Shown here: positions 8,253-17,121 of the stretch, in pieces | Layout of the letters: every line of letters starts with the position of its first letter | Numbering within the stretch: the first letter of the stretch is position 1 | Assembly (NCBI RefSeq): GCF_003129485.1 | Contig: NZ_QFFG01000003.1 | Span: 62,001-126,000, forward strand | Reading direction: 5' to 3' | Source: Polaribacter aquimarinus | GTDB lineage: Bacteria; Bacteroidota; Bacteroidia; Flavobacteriales; Flavobacteriaceae | Length of the DNA: 64,000 nucleotides | The notes under the pieces: model-generated | What the model was told of the DNA's origin: nothing | Seen by the model: only the letters and a program-made list of their open reading frames with translations | Databases searched by the model: none | Position numbers and translations under genes: made by a program

Positions 8253-8597
8253 ATGAAAAATTTAAAAACAATTATTACCGTAGTCGCAATTAGTTTATCA
8301 ACTGTATTTTCTGCAACAGCAGTCGAAAAAAATCCATTAAAAAAAGAGAAAACCATTAGAACCGAAATAGTTTCTTTACTAGGAGATAATATTCCTTTTC
8401 AAATTAACCATTCTTGTAGAGCAGAAATATCTTTTATAATAAATAACAATAACGAAGTTGTTGTTTTGAACGTAGATTCTAAAATTGCTAAATTCGAATC
8501 TTTCGTAAAAAGAAAATTAAATTACAAAAAATTAAGTTTAAAAAACATAAAAAAAGGCGAAGTATACAGAATACCTGTAAAACTTAACGCAGCATAA
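8253..8597 (+). CDS. Small secreted protein, TonB C-terminal-like
   Basis: A 114-aa protein starting at the ATG at 8253, which opens a signal peptide (MKNLKTIITVVAISLSTVF, cleavage after SATA); an ATG at 8229 would prefix eight polar residues. The mature ~90 residues (AEISFIINNNNEVVVLNVDS, then FVKRKLNYKKL and YRIPVKL) resemble the small beta-alpha-beta fold of TonB C-terminal-like proteins that are common in flavobacteria. I do not know the function. It stands alone, with 211 bp upstream holding nothing recognisable, and two strong terminator hairpins follow it. Confidence 0.65.
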   Translation: MKNLKTIITVVAISLSTVFSATAVEKNPLKKEKTIRTEIVSLLGDNIPFQINHSCRAEISFIINNNNEVVVLNVDSKIAKFESFVKRKLNYKKLSLKNIKKGEVYRIPVKLNAA

Positions 8598-8620
8598 AAA
8601 ACAACTGGTTGGTTAGTTGG

Positions 8621-8660
8621 TGCCTATTGTAAACTTTTTAAGTTTCCATAGGCATTTTTT
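8621..8660 (+). terminator. Rho-independent terminator of the small secreted protein gene
   Basis: TGCCTAT (8621-8627) pairs with ATAGGCA (8648-8654), with an inner AAACTT/AAGTTT stem, followed by six T. Confidence 0.75.
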
Positions 8661-8664
8661 ACAG

Positions 8665-8700
8665 AAAAGGGTAATTGTAAAAGCAATTACCCTTTTTTTT
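8665..8700. terminator. Bidirectional terminator between convergent genes
   Basis: AAAAGGGTAATTG pairs perfectly with CAATTACCCTTTT around a 6-nt loop and is followed by T on the plus strand and by A-derived T on the minus strand. It serves the secreted protein gene and the convergent lipoprotein gene ending at 8739. Confidence 0.8.
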
Positions 8701-8738
8701 AATCAACCATTAACACTAAATAGAAGATTGTATTTCTG

Positions 8739-9641
8739 TTATCTGTTGACAGTACCAGATAAAATTGATTTTGGACCTACACCCATTGTTAAAACTGTAT
8801 GATTAGCAGCATTAGCTGGTACTACATGTGCTAAAGGTTTTAATGTAAATGGAGTTGGACTGTTATCTGGACTAGGCTCTACAGAAATTACAACTGTTGC
8901 TCCTTTTAAATCTGTTGGGAAATTAACTCCAGCAGCAGAACCTATTAAATAATCTTCTCCAGGAAAACCTGGTCCATTTCCAGTAGTTCCTTTGTAAGGA
9001 GATGTTGTAGCATTATCATCTGCTCCTTCTGCAGTAGTAAAAGTTCCTGTACTAACAGGTGTTCCATTTAAAACAACCCATCCCTCATACTTCCATCCTG
9101 CAGATAATGTTGGTAAACCTAATCCTGCAACTGCTGGTGGAGCATTAGAGTTATCTAAAAACCAAACTCCACTTGCTTCATTAGTAGTGTCTGCATCTGT
9201 AGGAGTTGCTAAAATGTATTTTCCCCTAGATGCACCTAAAGTTTTAATAGAACCTGAATTATCTACAACAATATTATCAGAATTAACGCTTGCTGAATTT
9301 CCAGAAAAATCTCCTGCTAATAATTTTGTAGCAGCTGGTGCTAATGCTGCAGCTCCTGTTTCTCCTGCTGGCTCAATTGTTAATACAAACTTTGTAGCTG
9401 ATTGTAAATCACTAATACCTACAGTGTAAGTTTGCGGAAAAGAAACACTTGTAAAAGTACCTGTACTTACCGGATTTCCATCTACAATTAACCATCCTTC
9501 ATAAACATAATTAGAACCTAATTCTTCTAATCCTGTTAAGTCTATTGTTAAATTACCTGTTGTTGGTGCATTGTCATCGCTACAAGCAACAAATACGGTT
9601 GCTATGATAAATGCGATTACTAAATTTAAAACTTTTTTCAT
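8739..9641 (-). CDS. Secreted lipoprotein with two RskA-like (anti-sigma-K C-terminal) domains
   Basis: Starting at the ATG at 9641 gives a lipoprotein signal (MKKVLNLVIAFIIATVFVAC); an upstream ATG at 9674 lies before it and is unlikely. The mature protein contains two copies of one unit, YEGWLIVDGNPVSTGTFTS and YEGWVVLNGTPVSTGTFTT, about 160 residues apart. This motif is typical of the extracytoplasmic domain of RskA-type anti-sigma factors. No transmembrane segment or cytoplasmic sigma-binding domain is present, so it is not itself an anti-sigma factor. Gly/Ala/Thr-rich linkers suggest an exported surface or periplasmic protein. Function unknown. Confidence 0.72.
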   Translation of the reverse strand: MKKVLNLVIAFIIATVFVACSDDNAPTTGNLTIDLTGLEELGSNYVYEGWLIVDGNPVSTGTFTSVSFPQTYTVGISDLQSATKFVLTIEPAGETGAAALAPAATKLLAGDFSGNSASVNSDNIVVDNSGSIKTLGASRGKYILATPTDADTTNEASGVWFLDNSNAPPAVAGLGLPTLSAGWKYEGWVVLNGTPVSTGTFTTAEGADDNATTSPYKGTTGNGPGFPGEDYLIGSAAGVNFPTDLKGATVVISVEPSPDNSPTPFTLKPLAHVVPANAANHTVLTMGVGPKSILSGTVNR

Positions 9642-9671
9642 CTTAATAATTTTATATGTTAATGTTGATGA

Positions 9672-9679
9672 CAAAGTTA
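9672..9679 (-). promoter_or_regulatory. Predicted -7 element of the RskA-like lipoprotein gene
   Basis: The minus strand reads TAACTTTG, an exact TAnnTTTG match 31 bp before the chosen ATG. This supports the downstream start, since an ATG at 9674 would overlap the promoter. Confidence 0.4.
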
Positions 9680-9717
9680 TTAGCTAAAGAAATGATGAAA
9701 TGTTAGCTAGCGAACAC

Positions 9718-10389
9718 TTATGCAGTTTTTTGAAAAATTCTTATCTCTTTTCTATTAAAATTGATGATATTTTCTTCTTTTAATTCATTCATGAGCACAT
9801 TTAAGTTAGACCTGGAAGTACCAATTAATGATGCAATGTCTTTTTGAGTATAGGGATGCACAATTACTTTATCACCAGTTTTATCACAATCATAACCATA
9901 TTCTTCACACAATTCTTTCATAAATTCTAAAAAACGTGTTCGGGTATCTTTAAATAAAATTAATTGTAATCTACGTTCTAACTTTTTAAAACGAAGCCCT
10001 AAAAACTTATATATTTTTAAACTGAAGGTTTTATTATCACGCATTAAATCGTGCATGGTCTCCACTCCTATTGGACATATTGAAGTTTTAGCATCTATAG
10101 ATTGTGCAAATTCATTTCTTGTTTCTTCTCCTAAAATGGCTTTTTCTCCAAACAACTCTCCTTTTGTTAGAATTGCTTTCACAATCTCATCTCCTTCTTC
10201 TGTATAATAACCAATTTTTACTTTTCCTTTTTCTATTAAATAAATTTTATTGGCAGCATCTTCTTCAAAATAAACATAGTCACTTTTTTTATAGGAATCA
10301 AAAGTGTGACATTGCTTGTATTCTTTAAATTTATGAGGACAAAGAAGGTTGAATAAGTTTACATTGTCAAAAAACCAAATATTTTTCAT
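9718..10389 (-). CDS. Crp/Fnr-family transcriptional regulator
   Basis: This 223-aa protein has a cyclic-nucleotide-binding-type beta barrel (residues ~25-130, with GKVKIGYYTEEGDEIV and GELFGEKAILGE), a long dimerisation helix and a C-terminal winged helix-turn-helix (YTQKDIASLIGTSRSNLNVL, near 180-200). No N-terminal cysteine cluster like that of FNR is present, although scattered cysteines occur. It has general features of the Crp/Fnr regulators that control respiration and nitrogen-oxide metabolism. It is the only such protein in the window and a possible, unproven, partner for the FNR-like box before nirK. Confidence 0.88.
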   Translation of the reverse strand: MKNIWFFDNVNLFNLLCPHKFKEYKQCHTFDSYKKSDYVYFEEDAANKIYLIEKGKVKIGYYTEEGDEIVKAILTKGELFGEKAILGEETRNEFAQSIDAKTSICPIGVETMHDLMRDNKTFSLKIYKFLGLRFKKLERRLQLILFKDTRTRFLEFMKELCEEYGYDCDKTGDKVIVHPYTQKDIASLIGTSRSNLNVLMNELKEENIINFNRKEIRIFQKTA

Positions 10390-10451
10390 ATCAGATAACT
10401 TTATGATTACTAATATTAAAGTCTAAAAAGAAAGTTATTGCTTACAAAACA

Positions 10452-11122
10452 TTAAAAATTAGATGGAATTTTTAGTAAAAAATTCGGATTCGGACAATTA
10501 TCTTTATAAAATTCAATATTTTCTTTAGATGAAACTCCTGGGTAATCACCAATATTATTTTCTAAATCTTTAATAATTTGAAAGTGTAAATGTGGAGCAT
10601 AATCACCATTTATAGTTACAATACCTTATCTCTAACTTTTATATTCTTAATAGAATTTAATGTTAAATCACCATAGAGTGTATAAAACCTATGAGAACCT
10701 ATTCCATGTTTCAATATAATAGTAGGGCCATAATCTCCATAATTATTATTGTTTTTAAAACTATGAATTTCTCCATCTAAAACTGCTAAAACCTTTATGT
10801 TTTCTTTACACCATAAATCAATTATTAAATGAATATTTCTTTGATTATCTTTAGTTTGATTATTTAAAATAATCACTTCTATCATACAAATCTCTTTGTT
10901 CTAAATAACCTCCAAAAGCAACTTTAGCGTCACTTTTTTCTAAATAAGATTCAATATATTTTTCCCATTCTTTGGAAGAAGATGAATCAAAATCCAATAA
11001 ATCTTTGTTGTTTTTAGAAATATCTATGTGTACATAATCTTCTAAGGAAATGAGTTATCTGTTAAAGGAATTGATTCTTTAGAAATATTATTTAAGAAAT
11101 TTATAATGATTGTAGTATCATA
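10452..11122 (-). pseudogene. Decayed M23-family (LytM) metallopeptidase gene remnant
   Basis: Three reading frames on the minus strand must be joined to recover one domain. Frame 1 (~11120-11055) ends ...PLTDNSFP and stops. Another continues EDYVHIDISKNNKDLL to GGYLEQRDLYDRSDYFK and stops near 10870. A third (10885-10616) gives RNIHLIIDLW to YTLYGDLTLNS and stops. The last segment (to TAA at 10454-10452) gives NGDYAPHLHFQI and ends CPNPNFLLKIPSNF. The M23 zinc ligands (His and Asp of HLIIDLW, HxH of PHLHF) are still readable, but at least three frameshifts and a lost segment break the gene. It resembles the M23 domain found at the C-terminus of some larger flavobacterial proteins. No N-terminal part remains before the acnA terminator. 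Confidence 0.8.
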
Positions 11123-11129
11123 TTATTAC

Positions 11130-11162
11130 AACAAAAAACTCTCAAATTGCTTTGAGAGTTTT
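11130..11162 (-). terminator. Terminator of acnA
   Basis: AAAACTCTCAAA (11135-11146) pairs with TTTGAGAGTTTT (11151-11162) around a TTGC loop. On the minus strand it is followed by a T run, 20 bp beyond the acnA stop. Confidence 0.8.
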
Positions 11163-11181
11163 AATTTCTAATTATTAAATA

Positions 11182-13449
11182 TTAAGCGTTTTCTTTTTTA
11201 ATTAAGTTTAAAGCAGAACCTTCATTGTACCAATCAATTTGACTTTGATTATAGGTATGATTAGCCACAATTAAATCTTTAGTTCCATCTGCATGAACTG
11301 CTTCTATTTTTAATGGTTTATCTGGCGCAAATTCATTTAAATCTAAAAAGTTAAATGTATCATCTTCTTGAATTAAATCGTAATCATATTCATTCGCAAA
11401 TGTTAAACCTAACATACCTTGTTTTTTTAGATTTGTTTCATGAATTCTAGCAAAAGATTTCACCAATACAGCAGCAACACCTAAATGCCTAGGTTGCATA
11501 GCAGCATGCTCTCTTGAAGAACCTTCTCCATAATTATGGTCACCAACTACAATGGTTTTGATACCTGCTTTTTTGTAAGCCCTTTGAGTTGCTGGAACTG
11601 CATCATATTCTCCTGTTAATTGATTCTTAACAAAGTTTGTCTTTTTATTGAAAGCATTTACTGCTCCAATTAACGTATTATTTGCAATATTATCTAAATG
11701 ACCTCTAAAGCGTAACCAAGGACCTGCCATAGAAATATGGTCTGTAGTACATTTTCCAAAGGCTTTGATTAATAGTTTTGCTCCAGTAATTGTATCACCT
11801 AGAGGAACAAAAGGGGTTAATAATTGTAATCTTTCAGAATCTTCTTTTACGGCAACCTGAACATGACTTCCGTCCTCTTCAGGAGCAATGAAACCATCGT
11901 CTTTTACTTCAAAACCTTTAGGAGGCAATTCCCATCCTGTTGGTTCATCTAACATCACTTCTTCACCATTCTCGTTGATTAATTTATCTGTAATCGGATT
12001 AAAATCTAAACGACCAGCAATTGCTACAGCAGCTACCATTTCTGGTGATGCAACAAATGCGTGTGTATTAGGATTTCCATCAGCACGTTTTGCAAAATTT
12101 CTATTAAATGAATGAATTATTGAATTTTTTGGTGCGTTAGCTGGATCAGAATACCTTGCCCATTGTCCAATACAAGGTCCACAAGCATTTGTAAAAATGG
12201 TGGCATCTAATTTTTCAAAAACACCTAAAATACCATCTCTTTCTGCAGTATATCTTACTTGTTCAGAACCTGGATTGATACCAAATTCTGCTTTTGTTTT
12301 TAATCCTTTATCTATTGCTTGTTGAGCAATGGATGATGCTCTTGATAAATCTTCATAAGAAGAGTTTGTACAAGACCCTATTAATCCCCACTCTACTTTC
12401 AGAGGCCAATCATTTTTATTAGCAGCTGCAGTCATATCTGAACCTGCTTTAGTTGATAAATCTGGTGTAAAAGGTCCGTTTAATAAAGGACTCAATTCTG
12501 ATAAATTAATCTCAATAACTTGATCAAAATATTGCTCAGGATTTGCATAAACCTCAGCATCACCTGTTAGATAATCTTTTACTTCATTAGCTGCATCAGC
12601 AACATCATCTCTATCTGTAGCACGCAAATAACGTTCCATAGAATCATCATAACCAAAAGTTGAAGTTGTTGCACCAATTTCTGCTCCCATATTACAAATG
12701 GTACCTTTACCTGTACAAGACATTGAAGTAGCTCCAGGCCCAAAATATTCTACTATAGCTCCTGTACCTCCTTTAACCGTTAGTATATCAGCAACTTTTA
12801 AAATAACATCTTTGGGAGCTGTCCAACCAGAAAGTTTTCCTGTTAATTTAACTCCAATTAGTTTAGGGAATTTTAATTCCCAAGCCATACCCGCCATTAC
12901 ATCTACTGCGTCAGCACCACCTACTCCAATAGCTACCATACCTAATCCTCCAGCATTTACAGTATGAGAATCTGTACCTATCATCATTCCTCCTGGAAAA
13001 GCATAATTTTCTAAAACCACTTGGTGAATAATACCAGCACCTGGTTTCCAAAAACCTAATCCATATTTATTAGAAACTGATTCTAAAAAATTAAAAACTT
13101 CATTACTTGTATTTAATGCTGTTTGCAAATCTGAACTTGCTCCATTTTTTGCTTGAATTAAATGATCACAATGTGTGGTTGTTGGAACAGCAACTTTGCT
13201 TTTACCAGCTTGCATAAATTGCAATAAAGCCATTTGAGCTGTTGCATCTTGTAATGCAATTCTATCAGGAGCAAAATCGACATAATCTTTACCTCTTGTA
13301 AATGCCTTTGTTGGATTTCCACCCCATAAATGCGAATACAAAATCTTTTCCGCTAATGTTAAAGGTTTTCCTGTAATCTTACGAGCTGCATCAACACGTT
13401 CTGCAACGTTTGAATACACTTGTTTTATCATATCAATATCAAAAGCCAT
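11182..13449 (-). CDS. acnA: Aconitate hydratase (AcnA/mitochondrial type)
   Basis: This 755-aa enzyme isomerises citrate to isocitrate in the TCA cycle. It is the single-polypeptide aconitase with a [4Fe-4S] cluster. Cluster ligands are visible in [15 protein letters not shown] and in [12 protein letters not shown], and the C-terminal swivel domain carries [17 protein letters not shown]. Its length agrees with mitochondrial-type aconitases. It lies 189 bp downstream of acnB on the same strand, separated from it by a perfect hairpin, so the two may be separately transcribed. Having both aconitase types side by side is a flavobacterial arrangement. Confidence 0.94.
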   Translation of the reverse strand: MAFDIDMIKQVYSNVAERVDAARKITGKPLTLAEKILYSHLWGGNPTKAFTRGKDYVDFAPDRIALQDATAQMALLQFMQAGKSKVAVPTTTHCDHLIQAKNGASSDLQTALNTSNEVFNFLESVSNKYGLGFWKPGAGIIHQVVLENYAFPGGMMIGTDSHTVNAGGLGMVAIGVGGADAVDVMAGMAWELKFPKLIGVKLTGKLSGWTAPKDVILKVADILTVKGGTGAIVEYFGPGATSMSCTGKGTICNMGAEIGATTSTFGYDDSMERYLRATDRDDVADAANEVKDYLTGDAEVYANPEQYFDQVIEINLSELSPLLNGPFTPDLSTKAGSDMTAAANKNDWPLKVEWGLIGSCTNSSYEDLSRASSIAQQAIDKGLKTKAEFGINPGSEQVRYTAERDGILGVFEKLDATIFTNACGPCIGQWARYSDPANAPKNSIIHSFNRNFAKRADGNPNTHAFVASPEMVAAVAIAGRLDFNPITDKLINENGEEVMLDEPTGWELPPKGFEVKDDGFIAPEEDGSHVQVAVKEDSERLQLLTPFVPLGDTITGAKLLIKAFGKCTTDHISMAGPWLRFRGHLDNIANNTLIGAVNAFNKKTNFVKNQLTGEYDAVPATQRAYKKAGIKTIVVGDHNYGEGSSREHAAMQPRHLGVAAVLVKSFARIHETNLKKQGMLGLTFANEYDYDLIQEDDTFNFLDLNEFAPDKPLKIEAVHADGTKDLIVANHTYNQSQIDWYNEGSALNLIKKENA

Positions 13450-13584
13450 ACATTAATTTTTTTAATGATTATTTAATAAGCCTAAGATACAAAATAATAA
13501 GACTATGGTAAAATTTGATTTTTGGTTTTTAAATGAAATTAATTATGGTTAAATAAAAGATATTGATAAATGACAGTCCATAAA

Positions 13585-13614
13585 AAAAGTCCAAATCTTA
13601 AGATTTGGACTTTT
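13585..13614. terminator. Terminator of acnB
   Basis: A 30-bp perfect palindrome, AAAAGTCCAAATCTT followed by its reverse complement, lies 25 bp after the acnB stop. It can act on both strands. Confidence 0.75.
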
Positions 13615-13638
13615 AAATATTCTTAAACAATTGAAAGA

Positions 13639-16419
13639 TTATCTTACCAATTGTTTTTGTGATGGTTTAAACTTAGTTAAAACAATACCATCTACTGCAG
13701 CTTCATATTCTGCCATAGTAGGAGTTCTACCTAAAATTGTAGACAATACTACTACTGGAGTTGATGATAATAAAGATTCTCCTTTTTTCTCACCAGAATC
13801 TTTTACAACACGTCCTTGGAACAAACGTGTAGATGTTGCCATTACTGTATCTCCTGGTTCTGCTTTTTCTTGGTTACCCATACAAAGGTTACAACCTGGA
13901 CGCTCTAAGTACAACATATTTTCATATTTAGTACGTGCTAAACCTTTTGGTGCACTATCATCAAATTCAAAACCAGAGTATTTTTGCAATACTTCCCAGT
14001 CTCCTTCTACTTTTAGTTCGTCAACAATATTGTATGTTGGAGGTGCAACAACTAATGGTGCATTAAATTCAACTTTTCCTTTTTGAGCCTCAATGTTTTT
14101 TAACATTTGAGCTAATATTTTCATATCTCCTTTATGAACCATACATGAACCAACAAAACCTAAATCTACCTTTTTAATTCCTCCATAATATGATAATGGG
14201 CGAATAGTATCATGCGTATAACGTTTAGAAACATCTTCATTGTTAACATCTGGATCCGCAATCATTGGTTCAGCAATTTCATCTAAATCAATAATAACAT
14301 CAGCATAATAATTTGCATTAGCGTCAGGTCTTATAGCTGGTTTAATACCAGTTTTTAATTCAGTAATTCTAGTATTTGCTTTATCAACTAAACCTTGTAA
14401 TACTTGCTTTTCGTTATCCATACCCTTATCAATCATAATCTGGATACGACCTTTTGCAATTTCTAAAGATTCGATTAAAGTATCATCTTCAGAAATACAG
14501 ATAGAAGCTTTGGCTTTCATCTCTGCTGTCCAATCTGTAAAAGTAAATGCTTGGTCAGCAGTTAATGTTCCTATATGAACTTCAATGATACGTCCTTGGA
14601 ATACATTTTCTCCTCCAAACTGCTTCAACATTTGTTGTTGTGTTGCGTGCACTACATCACGAAAATCCATGTAAGGCTTCATATCACCTTTAAAAGTAAC
14701 TTTCACTGATTCTGGAATTGGCATTGTTGCCTCTCCTGTTGCTAATGCTAAAGCTACGGTTCCTGAATCTGCTCCAAAAGCCACACCTTTGGACATACGT
14801 GTATGTGAATCTCCACCAATAATGATGTCCCAGTCACCTACTGTGATATCATTCAATACTTTATGAATTACATCTGTCATTGGGAAATATTTCCCTTTTG
14901 GATCACGACCAGTAATTAAACCAAAGTCGTTCATAAACTGCATAAGTCTTGGGATATTCGCTTTTGACTTATCATCCCAAACAGAAGCTGTATGACAACC
15001 TGATTGGTAAGCACCATCAACAATTGGAGAAATAACAGTTGCTGCCATCATTTCTAACTCTTGAGATGTCATTAAACCTGTAGTATCTTGAGATCCTACA
15101 ATATTAACTTCTACACGCACATTAGACCCTGCATGTAATGTTTTTCCTGGTGTAGTTCCAACAGCATTTTTGTTGAATATTTTTTCAACAGCTGTTAAGC
15201 CTTGTCCTTCTATTGATACTTCTTTTGAAGGTGCATATACCTGAGGAACATCAATTCCTAAAGCTTTACAAGCAAAAGTTTGTAATTTTTTACCGAAAAC
15301 AACAGCATATGACCCACCTGCTTTAATGAACTCCATTTTTGGAGGTGTTAATGCTGTAGAAATATCTTTAACGGCTTTACCGTCTTTGTATAATTTTTTC
15401 TCTTTTGTATTAATGGTAAGAACTGTACCAGTTTCTACAGAATATACTTGTTCTAAAACCGGTTCTCCATCTGCATCATAAACAGTTTTACCGTTTTCAT
15501 CTTTTTTTGTTACCCAGTTTTTTAAATCTATTCCAATTCCACCAGTAACTCCCACTGTAGTTAAGAAAATTGGTGCAATACCATTTGTACCAGCAATTAC
15601 TGGAGCATAATTAATAAATGGAACATATTTGCTAAATGGAACACCTGTCCATAAGGCTACGTTATTAACTCCAGACATTCTTGAAGACCCAACGCCCATA
15701 GTTCCTTTTTCAGCTACTAACATCACACGTTTATCTGGATGTTGCTCTTTTAAAGCTAACACTTCTTTTTGCATGTCTTTGTTATGCTCAAAAATACATT
15801 GCCCATGTAGTTCTCTATCTGATCTTGAATGCGCATCTGCACCAGGGGATAATAAATCTGTAGAAATATCACCAACACCAGCTATGTAAGTTACGATTTC
15901 AATTTCTTCATCTACTTCTGGAAGTTTGGTAAAGAACTCTGCTTGTGCGTAACTTTCAATGATATCTTTTGAAATTGGACAACCTTTTTTCATGGCATTT
16001 TCCAATCTTTCAGTATCAGCTTCGTATAAGAAAACCTGAGTTTTTAAAACTTCTGCAGCTTTCTTAGCAATATCAAAATCTTTTTGATCTAACACTAAGT
16101 CAAGTAACACTTCAATTGAAGGACCACCTTTCATATGAGATAATTGTTCTAAAGCAAAATCTGAAGAAATTTCTTTAACAATTGATTCACCAAGAATAAT
16201 CTCTTTTAAAAAGGTTGCCTTTACACCTGCAGCACTTGTGGTACCTGGTAACACATTATAGATAAAAAAGTTAAGAGAATCCTCTCTATACTCATTATCC
16301 TCATCTTTAATTTGTTCAATGATTGCGCTTAACAAATCTGCACCATCAATTGGCTTTGGATGTAAACCTAGACCCTTTCTGTCTTCAATCTCTTGTAGGT
16401 AATCTTTATAAATACTCAT
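13639..16419 (-). CDS. acnB: Aconitate hydratase B / 2-methylisocitrate dehydratase
   Basis: This 926-aa protein has the AcnB domain order: an N-terminal helical HEAT-like domain (~1-160), the swivel domain and then the catalytic cluster-binding domains. Cluster ligands appear in GSCMVHKGDM and in the C-terminal RPGCNLCMGNQ, and substrate-site signatures in GGDSHTRMSKGVAFGAD. AcnB is the main TCA-cycle aconitase in many bacteria and also acts on 2-methylisocitrate. It starts at an ATG preceded by a good -7 element (16485-16478). Confidence 0.95.
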   Translation of the reverse strand: MSIYKDYLQEIEDRKGLGLHPKPIDGADLLSAIIEQIKDEDNEYREDSLNFFIYNVLPGTTSAAGVKATFLKEIILGESIVKEISSDFALEQLSHMKGGPSIEVLLDLVLDQKDFDIAKKAAEVLKTQVFLYEADTERLENAMKKGCPISKDIIESYAQAEFFTKLPEVDEEIEIVTYIAGVGDISTDLLSPGADAHSRSDRELHGQCIFEHNKDMQKEVLALKEQHPDKRVMLVAEKGTMGVGSSRMSGVNNVALWTGVPFSKYVPFINYAPVIAGTNGIAPIFLTTVGVTGGIGIDLKNWVTKKDENGKTVYDADGEPVLEQVYSVETGTVLTINTKEKKLYKDGKAVKDISTALTPPKMEFIKAGGSYAVVFGKKLQTFACKALGIDVPQVYAPSKEVSIEGQGLTAVEKIFNKNAVGTTPGKTLHAGSNVRVEVNIVGSQDTTGLMTSQELEMMAATVISPIVDGAYQSGCHTASVWDDKSKANIPRLMQFMNDFGLITGRDPKGKYFPMTDVIHKVLNDITVGDWDIIIGGDSHTRMSKGVAFGADSGTVALALATGEATMPIPESVKVTFKGDMKPYMDFRDVVHATQQQMLKQFGGENVFQGRIIEVHIGTLTADQAFTFTDWTAEMKAKASICISEDDTLIESLEIAKGRIQIMIDKGMDNEKQVLQGLVDKANTRITELKTGIKPAIRPDANANYYADVIIDLDEIAEPMIADPDVNNEDVSKRYTHDTIRPLSYYGGIKKVDLGFVGSCMVHKGDMKILAQMLKNIEAQKGKVEFNAPLVVAPPTYNIVDELKVEGDWEVLQKYSGFEFDDSAPKGLARTKYENMLYLERPGCNLCMGNQEKAEPGDTVMATSTRLFQGRVVKDSGEKKGESLLSSTPVVVLSTILGRTPTMAEYEAAVDGIVLTKFKPSQKQLVR

Positions 16420-16477
16420 TAATGAAATCTTTAATACTATTAACTTTTGATAAAAAGTAGTGGTTAATTATAGTGTA

Positions 16478-16485
16478 CAAACTTA
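16478..16485 (-). promoter_or_regulatory. Predicted acnB -7 element
   Basis: The minus strand reads TAAGTTTG (TAnnTTTG) 59 bp before the ATG; about 20 bp further upstream is TTTC in place of a TTG. The remainder of 16420-16633 shows no gene. Confidence 0.4.
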
Positions 16486-16633
16486 CATTTTTTAACTCAG
16501 TTTTGAAAGATAAATAATAGATTGGAGCAATTAATGAATAAAAAAAAGTTATTACTAAAAACAATGAATTAAAATCAACAAAAAGCCTGTTTTTTTAATT
16601 TATTTTGAAGATTTGATAAATAAATATAAAAAA

Positions 16634-16929
16634 GCAGACTAATAAGCCGAATTCTGTATCCTTAAAAAGGTTCTTATCATTTATCTAGTTCTAAAATTAC
16701 TCTTAGAATCCATCTGCCTACCCTTTAGAATCGAGCGAGTAACCCTCAAAATCTAATTTACATGGCATTGCACCGCATAGAGTTTACCTGGTTTCACTAC
16801 AGCCTAACTGTACTTGCTTTCTGTTGCACTTGTCCTCAACTCACGTTGGACGGATGTTATCCGCTATGCTACTCTTTGGTGTCCGGACTTTCCTTCACAT
16901 TAAAATGTGACGATAAGATAAGTCTGCTA
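16634..16929 (-). ncRNA. rnpB: RNase P RNA, bacterial class A
   Basis: Read on the minus strand, the RNA has the hallmark 5' region GAAGGAAAGTCCGGACACC (P4 strand and J3/4), an internal GTGAAACCAGGTAAAC-like core, and the 3' signature ACAGAATTCGGCTTA. The ends GCAGACTTA and TTAGTCTGC pair as P1. A T-rich tail (GCTTTTTTATA) follows. RNase P RNA is the catalytic subunit that removes 5' leaders from pre-tRNA. At about 296 nt it is short for class A. The ends are set by P1 pairing and may be off by several bases. A short open frame across it is not a gene. Confidence 0.93.
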
Positions 16930-16966
16930 TTTTCTATATTAATGTAAAATTACAATTCTTAATCAT

Positions 16967-16994
16967 AAAAAAACCCACTCAAAATTTGAGTGGG
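16967..16994 (-). terminator. Terminator downstream of dnaJ
   Basis: CCCACTCAAA (16974-16983) pairs with TTTGAGTGGG (16985-16994). On the minus strand a run of seven T follows. It separates dnaJ from rnpB. Confidence 0.75.
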
Positions 16995-17121
16995 AAAAAT
17001 TGCTATGAAAAAGAAAAAGTGTTGCTGATAAATCAACAACAATACAAATATAGCTTAAAAAGTGTTACAAAAAACTTTTTTTCAAAAAAAAAATCACTTT
17101 TTTAAATTTCTTAACATAAGT

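Noticed and set aside
8617..8802. 61-aa open frame on the plus strand
   Set aside because: It runs through two terminator hairpins and into the 3' end of the lipoprotein gene.
10590..10885. A genuine small M23 gene at 10616-10885
   Set aside because: The 89-aa frame lacks the HxH zinc motif, which lies in another frame downstream; it is a piece of the pseudogene.
13639..16419. Many long open frames antisense to acnA, acnB, parC and leuC
   Set aside because: These are frame shadows of well-conserved enzymes with low-complexity translations and no independent support.
16762..16947. 61-aa open frame on the plus strand
   Set aside because: It lies across RNase P RNA on the opposite strand, has no homology by eye and no promoter.
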